Below, piece by piece: positions 14,191 through 17,775 of a stretch of DNA of 17,775 nucleotides. This DNA comes from GAS188 sp035949255 (GTDB lineage: Bacteria > Pseudomonadota > Alphaproteobacteria > Rhizobiales > Beijerinckiaceae), in the NCBI GenBank assembly GCA_035949255.1, contig DASZIL010000052.1, positions 1 to 17,775 of the forward strand, read 5' to 3'. The notes beneath the pieces were generated by a model, which did not search any database, was not told the DNA's origin, and worked only from the letters and a program-made list of their open reading frames with translations. Within the stretch, counting starts at the first letter, position 1. Each line of letters opens with the position of its first letter. Position numbers and translations under genes: made by a program.

Positions 14191-15156
14191 ATGGCTGATA
14201 CGCGCCAACGACGCACCTTGACGCCAGAGGGCGCGATCTTTAGCGCAAAGGCCCTTCTTGAAACCTCGGCGGAGGCCCTTTTGCCGCAGACAACCTACGC
14301 CCCGCCCGTCATTGAGGGATTGAGCGCCCTCGCAAAGGGGTTCGACGTGGTCCTCTGCGATGTCTGGGGAGTGCTCCACAACGGCCTCGAAGCCTATCCC
14401 GAAGCCGCCGACGCCTTGCGCCGCTTTCGCGCGCGCGGCGGCACCGTGATCCTCATCTCCAACGCGCCGCGCCCCCATGAGGCGGTCGAGAAGCGTTTGG
14501 CCCAGCTCGGCGTGACGCGCGAAGCCTTCGACGATTTCGTGACCTCGGGGGACCTCACGCGCGAAGTGGACGCCTCGCGCCCTGGAGTTCCCTTGTACCA
14601 CATGGGACCTGAACGTGATTAAAGTCTTTTCGACGGCCTTGACGCGCCGCGTGTCGCCGCGAAGGACGCGCAATATTTCCTCTGCACCGGGCCGATGCCC
14701 GAAGATGTGCGCTCGGCCGAGCCTTTCCGCGCGCTTTTGAGCGAGCTCGCGAGCCGCGGCCTCGAGTTCGTCTGCGCTAATCCGGATCTCGTCGTGGAAA
14801 AGGGCGATGAGCTCCTCCTTTGCGCGGGCTCGCTGGCGGCGCTCTATGAGAGCCTCGGCGGCAAGGTGCTCTACGCCGGAAAGCCGCACCGGCCAATTTA
14901 TGAGCTCGCGCTTTCCAAGGCGAGTCGGCGCCGCGGCGGCTCGATCGACTCCGCGCGCGTTCTCGCGATCGGCGATGCGCCGCGAACCGATATCGCCGGC
15001 GCCAGCGGGATCGGAGCCCGCGCGCTTCTCGTCGCCAAGGGCATCCATGCGAAAGAATTGATGCCTCAAGGCGTCCTTCTTCGCTCCGCTCTCGAGCGCC
15101 TGCTCGCCGACGCGCCGGGGCAACCCGATGCCGTCATCGCCGAGCTGCGCTGGTAG
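14191..15156 (+). pseudogene. HAD-superfamily class IIA phosphatase gene (TIGR01459 type) interrupted by an in-frame TAA
   Basis: The reading frame from ATG 14191 to TAG 15156 would encode a HAD class IIA hydrolase of the kind found before ribF in alphaproteobacteria; members resemble NagD/phosphoglycolate phosphatases. A TAA at 14620-14622 interrupts it at codon 144 with no frame change: family similarity continues in the same frame on both sides (YHMGPERD, stop, SLFDGLD). Family members usually read GPERDLxLFDGLD, so the stop takes the place of one residue. The first part holds motif I DVWGVLHNG (nucleophile Asp57) and motif II LISNAPRP; the second holds Lys in KPHRPIY and motif IV IGDAPRTDIAGA (Asp262). 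Neither part alone has a complete active site. ATG 14695 could restart translation but has no clear ribosome binding site. Options are a recent pseudogene, a sequence error, or readthrough. Confidence 0.85.
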
Positions 15157-15177
15157 CGGCGGCCATGAGTTGAACCC

Positions 15178-16158
15178 ATGCCGAATATCGCCGTCCTACG
15201 TGATCCGCGGAATCTGCCGAGCGAGCTTTCGCGACCGGTCATCGCCATCGGTAATTTCGATGGGCTGCATCGCGGCCATCGCGCGGTGATCGACAAGACG
15301 CTTGCGCTGGCGCGCCTCCTCGGCCGACCGGGCGCCATCTTGACCTTCGAGCCTCATCCTCGCGATTTCTTCCGCCCGCAGGCGCCGGTGTTTCGCTTGA
15401 CGCCGCTCGCGGAGAAGACGCTCATTGCCGAAAAGCTCGGGCTTGATGCATTGATCGTGCTCAGCTTCAATGCCGAGACGGCGAGGATGGAAGCGACTTC
15501 CTTCATCGAGGAATGGCTCGTCGCACGCCTCGATATTTCGGCGGTGGTCATCGGCACGGATTTCCGTTTCGGCGCGCGGCGTTTCGGCACCTCGGAGCTC
15601 CTCGCGCAAGAGGGTGCGCATCGCGGCTTTACGGTCGAGATCCTGCCCGAGGTCGCGACGAGCGAGGCTTTGCGCGTCTCCTCGAGCGCCGTGCGCGCCG
15701 CGCTCGAGGCTGGCAATATCGCTCTTGCGAGCGAGCTTTTGGGGCATCGCTGGTTCGTGATCGGCGAGGTGCGCCACGGCGAGAAGCGGGGGCGGTCGCT
15801 TGGCTTTCCGACCGCCAACCTTCGGCTCGATCCGTCTTGCAGGCTGCGCCACGGCATCTACGCGGTCCGTGCGCTGGTCGATGGGCGCGCACGTGAGGGG
15901 GTCGCAAGCTTCGGCCGGCGGCCCACTTTCGACAACGGCGCGCCGCTGTTCGAGGTCTATCTCTTCGATTTCGACGGCGATCTCTACGGAAAATCCCTTA
16001 TCGTGGAATTTGTGGATTGGCTTCGCGGCGAAGAGAGGTTCGAAAGCGCGGAGTCGCTCATCGCAAGGATGCGCCGCGATGTGCTCGATGCGAAACGCGC
16101 GCTTGCGAGCATCGCGCCGGGCGCGGAAGCGTCCATCTTCGAAAGGCAAGTCGCGTGA
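15178..16158 (+). CDS. ribF: Bifunctional riboflavin kinase/FAD synthetase
   Basis: Cytoplasmic enzyme of 326 residues making FMN from riboflavin and then FAD. The N-terminal adenylyltransferase domain has GNFDGLHRGH at 25-34 (nucleotidyltransferase HxGH type), FEPHPRDFF, and the SSSAVRAAL block (ISSTxIR equivalent). The C-terminal flavokinase domain begins near residue 190 with GEVRHGEKRGR and includes the FPTANL motif (Pro211-Asn214) and the GRRPTFDNG block. Length is normal. It starts 21 bases after the HAD gene and its TGA overlaps the GTG start of lspA. FAD made here would supply the flavoproteins elsewhere in the window, but there is no sign of a specific link, and no FMN riboswitch lies upstream. 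Confidence 0.96.
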   Translation: MPNIAVLRDPRNLPSELSRPVIAIGNFDGLHRGHRAVIDKTLALARLLGRPGAILTFEPHPRDFFRPQAPVFRLTPLAEKTLIAEKLGLDALIVLSFNAETARMEATSFIEEWLVARLDISAVVIGTDFRFGARRFGTSELLAQEGAHRGFTVEILPEVATSEALRVSSSAVRAALEAGNIALASELLGHRWFVIGEVRHGEKRGRSLGFPTANLRLDPSCRLRHGIYAVRALVDGRAREGVASFGRRPTFDNGAPLFEVYLFDFDGDLYGKSLIVEFVDWLRGEERFESAESLIARMRRDVLDAKRALASIAPGAEASIFERQVA

Positions 16159-16691
16159 CGGAAGAAGCGCGGCACGGGCCATTGCGCCTCGGCTGCGAGC
16201 TCGCGCTCGCGACGGTCCTGCTCGACCAGGCCTGCAACTTCTATCTTCTGCGCGTGATCGGCCTCGCCGAGGGCGCGCAAATCCGGATTTTACCCTTTCT
16301 CGACGTTTCCTTCGTCTGGAATCATGGCATCTCCTACGGCTTGTTTCAGCAGCACAGTGAAATCGGGCGTTGGCTGCTCGTCGCTTTGGCGCTCGCCGCC
16401 GTCGTCCTGATAGGCATCTGGCTCACCCGCACGAAATCTTGGCTCATGGGAGCGGCGCTCGGGCTCATCGCCGGAGGGGCGCTCGGAAATGCGCTTGATC
16501 GGGTGATTTACGGCGCCGTGATCGACTTCCTGCATTTGCACGGCGGGACCATCCCCTGGCTCGATTTTCCCTTTTCGTTCAATCTCGCCGATACCGCGAT
16601 TTCGCTCGGCGTCGTGCTCCTCCTCCTCGAATCGATCATTGCCAGGGACGAAAAGGAGGAGAAACGGCATCATGCCGAAATTAGGGAATAG
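16155..16691 (+). CDS. lspA: Lipoprotein signal peptidase (signal peptidase II)
   Basis: Inner-membrane aspartyl protease of 178 residues that cleaves signal peptides of lipidated prolipoproteins. Four hydrophobic helices are apparent. The catalytic pair is Asp115 in GNALDRV and Asp146 in FNLADTAI, with the family's FVWNHGISYGLF block earlier. The start is GTG 16155, overlapping the ribF stop as GTGA; the open frame upstream is a shadow. The C-terminus (ARDEKEEKRHHAEIRE) is charged, and the TAG stop falls inside the first unit of a heptamer repeat array, so the last residues may derive from that array. ribF-lspA order is a common bacterial linkage. A secreted BamF-like gene follows after 185 bases. 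Confidence 0.95.
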   Translation: MTEEARHGPLRLGCELALATVLLDQACNFYLLRVIGLAEGAQIRILPFLDVSFVWNHGISYGLFQQHSEIGRWLLVALALAAVVLIGIWLTRTKSWLMGAALGLIAGGALGNALDRVIYGAVIDFLHLHGGTIPWLDFPFSFNLADTAISLGVVLLLLESIIARDEKEEKRHHAEIRE

Positions 16692-16718
16692 GGAAAAGGG
16701 AAAATGGAAAAGGGAACC
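16684..16718 (+). repeat. Five tandem purine-rich heptamers (GGGAAAA type) at the lspA stop
   Basis: Units with exact 7-base spacing start at 16684, 16691, 16698, 16705 and 16712: GGGAATA, GGGAAAA, GGGAAAA, TGGAAAA, GGGAACC. The lspA TAG spans the first and second units. Four GGG runs (loops of 4, 4 and 11) make the plus strand a candidate for G-quadruplex formation. The strand is almost all purine. Confidence 0.85.
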
Positions 16719-16744
16719 GACAGGGCGGGGTTCGTGCCTCCCTC

Positions 16745-16779
16745 TCACCTTTCACCCCTCACTTATCACTTTTCACTCT
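16745..16779 (+). repeat. Five tandem TCACNNN heptamers downstream of lspA
   Basis: TCAC recurs at exactly 7-base spacing from 16745, 16752, 16759, 16766 and 16773: TCACCTT, TCACCCC, TCACTTA, TCACTTT, TCACTCT. The complement reads as GTGA heptads similar to short tandemly repeated sequences described in cyanobacteria and other bacteria. It lies 26 bases after the purine heptamer array and has opposite strand bias (pyrimidine-rich on plus). Confidence 0.85.
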
Positions 16780-16790
16780 CCTACTGGAGC

Positions 16791-16879
16791 AAAGCGGCAA
16801 ATCGGGGTAGAATATCGCAATGCCTTGCTTCCGCCGCAGGTGGTTTGTATCCAAAGCGGCGCTAAGCGGATGTAGAATG
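16791..16879 (+). repeat. Imperfect direct repeat before the DUF3035-like gene
   Basis: AAAGCGGC at 16791-16798 followed by GTAGAATA at 16807-16814 recurs as AAAGCGGC at 16853-16860 followed by TGTAGAATG at 16871-16879. The first TAGAAT could serve as a -10 hexamer, without a good -35; the second contains the probable start codon. It may be a short duplication. Evidence for a promoter is weak. Confidence 0.35.
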
Positions 16880-17629
16880 ATGGGTTTCATGCGAGCAAAT
16901 GTGATTCATCGGCAGGCCATGACGCTTGTTCTCGCGATTGCGGGAATGGCAATCGCCGCGACGAAGCCGGCCTCGGCCCAGATATTGAGCGATACACCCT
17001 TGAAGGGAGCTCTAACGACGCTTGGTATCATGGCACCCGAGCGGGATCCGATCGAATACCATGAGCGGGCACCGCTCGTGGTCCCGAAGTCGTTGGATCT
17101 GCCCCCGCCGGCACAACACGTCGCCGAGCGCAACCCGGAGTGGCCGACAGACCCGGACGTCGCGGCGAAGCTCAAGGAAAAGGCTGAGGCCGCCCAGCCC
17201 GTCGTCCGGCGCCAGGGCGGCGACAATAGCGGGGATGATACGCGCCTGTCGGTCTGGACCCTCCTCGCGGGGAAATCGTCGAGCCCGCCCGTGCAGCCCG
17301 CGGGGCCTCCCGGGGCCTCCTATGACACCAACCGTGTCAATGAGAACGGTTTCATTCCAAACAGCGTCGTTCGCGCGCAGGGCGAGCAATTTGCCTCGCA
17401 TGACCCCGAGGCCCAAGAAGAGATACGCCCGGGTTACGAGCCCAAGCGGCAATACCTCACCGATCCGCCGGCCGGATACCGGAAGCCCTCCGACAAAGCG
17501 GCCTTCAAGAAGCAGTATGGGCCGCCCGTCAAATACGACAAGGCGGCTGAAGGCGGCGATCCCCTGGCTTTCGTGAAGGAGCAGTCGCAGCGCCAAAAAG
17601 GGAGCTATGAAGGCGATAAGGATCAGTAA
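16877..17629 (+). CDS. Secreted BamF/DUF3035-like protein
   Basis: Protein of 250 residues with an N-terminal signal peptide: basic start, hydrophobic MTLVLAIAGMAIAA and an ASA-Q cleavage site near residue 36. The mature part has LTTLGIMAPERDPIEYHERAPLVVP in two overlapping halves, then a Pro-rich LPPPAQ stretch and EWPTDPDV. This recalls the PPDEFxVxxRAPLxxPPxxxLRPP pattern of DUF3035, whose Caulobacter member is BamF, an outer-membrane assembly subunit, usually a lipoprotein. Here there is no lipobox cysteine, so it is probably a periplasmic rather than lipidated protein. The rest is polar, Pro/Gly/Gln-rich and probably disordered, ending in Lys-rich sequence. ATG 16877 is chosen; 16880, 16889 and 16919 are alternatives, the last giving the most compact signal peptide. 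Location after lspA supports the assignment, but my match is by memory. Confidence 0.6.
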   Translation: MMGFMRANVIHRQAMTLVLAIAGMAIAATKPASAQILSDTPLKGALTTLGIMAPERDPIEYHERAPLVVPKSLDLPPPAQHVAERNPEWPTDPDVAAKLKEKAEAAQPVVRRQGGDNSGDDTRLSVWTLLAGKSSSPPVQPAGPPGASYDTNRVNENGFIPNSVVRAQGEQFASHDPEAQEEIRPGYEPKRQYLTDPPAGYRKPSDKAAFKKQYGPPVKYDKAAEGGDPLAFVKEQSQRQKGSYEGDKDQ

Positions 17630-17657
17630 CCTTACCGCGTAAGTAGCCAGCGCCGGC

Positions 17658-17695
17658 CGACAAGGAGACTTTCGAGGTCGAGCACCCCCTTGTCG
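17658..17695 (+). other. Possible hairpin downstream of the DUF3035-like gene
   Basis: Perfect 8-bp arms CGACAAGG (17658-17665) and CCTTGTCG (17688-17695) are separated by 22 bases. No T-run follows, so it is not a standard intrinsic terminator. A 5-bp dyad (CTTAC and GTAAG) lies just after the stop codon. I see no gene in the remaining bases to the right edge. Confidence 0.3.
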
Positions 17696-17775
17696 CATCG
17701 AGATGCCGCTCTCTGTCGGGAGCGAGGTAGCCTCCGTTCGACGCCAAGCGGATCGCGGGCGGGCGGGGCAGGACG

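Noticed and set aside
14049..14216. N-terminal extension of argD to ATG 14216
   Set aside because: GTG 14048 has an excellent ribosome binding site and family-length product; the extension spans the promoter and hairpin.
14695..15156. Second half of the HAD gene as an independent protein
   Set aside because: It lacks the nucleophile motif, continues the upstream frame exactly and has no clear ribosome binding site, so a single interrupted gene is the better reading.
15157..15177. FMN riboswitch ahead of ribF
   Set aside because: The gap is only 21 bases and cannot hold the conserved RFN structure.
16684..16779. CRISPR-like array
   Set aside because: The units are contiguous heptamers without spacers; this is a short tandem repeat.

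Overview
The window is a GC-rich chromosomal segment from an alphaproteobacterium, most likely of the order Hyphomicrobiales (Rhizobiales). The evidence is the tight argD-argF-hslO order, a TIGR01459-type HAD gene next to ribF, ribF overlapping lspA, a DUF3035/BamF-like secreted protein after lspA, and ybgC after ruvB. These are orders I know from that group; I could not confirm family or genus. Almost all of the window is coding. I see no tRNA, rRNA, CRISPR array, transposase or phage gene.

Layout. (1) 1-1798, plus strand: the 3' part of a WecA/MraY-type sugar-1-phosphate transferase, translationally coupled to an extended-SDR nucleotide-sugar epimerase/reductase. This is the end of a surface-polysaccharide locus continuing to the left. 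(2) 5500-1779, minus strand: a compact three-gene operon of a TVP38/TMEM64 membrane protein, a MerA/Lpd-like flavin disulfide reductase with Tyr where Lpd has its catalytic His, and an orphan membrane sensor histidine kinase. The joins are a 4-nt overlap and a 6-nt gap. (3) 7080-5604, minus strand: ruvB-ybgC, a remnant of the usual ruvCAB-ybgC-tol-pal cluster, with neither ruvCA nor tol genes attached here. (4) 7781-7179, minus strand: an orphan SagB-type FMN oxidoreductase that looks less GC-rich than its surroundings, with dyad symmetry upstream. (5) 8108-10751, plus strand: a TrkH-type potassium transporter subunit with a stem-loop just before its ribosome binding site, then argE. (6) 14048-10839, minus strand: argD-argF-hslO, with a good sigma-70-like promoter whose transcript would begin almost directly with a terminator-like hairpin. 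(7) 14191-17629, plus strand: the HAD gene, ribF, lspA and a secreted BamF/DUF3035-like protein.

Arginine biosynthesis is the main metabolic theme: argE, argD and argF lie within about 4.5 kb but in two convergent units, with hslO (Hsp33) riding in the argDF operon.

Most interesting observations: an in-frame TAA in an otherwise intact HAD phosphatase gene, separating the nucleophile from the metal-binding Asp; the TVP38-flavoenzyme-kinase operon as a candidate redox-sensing module; two tandem arrays of five heptamers each immediately after lspA, the first containing the lspA stop codon; and the 5'-terminal hairpin of the arg operon. Most of the window is ordinary housekeeping sequence, and I do not claim a proven new system.
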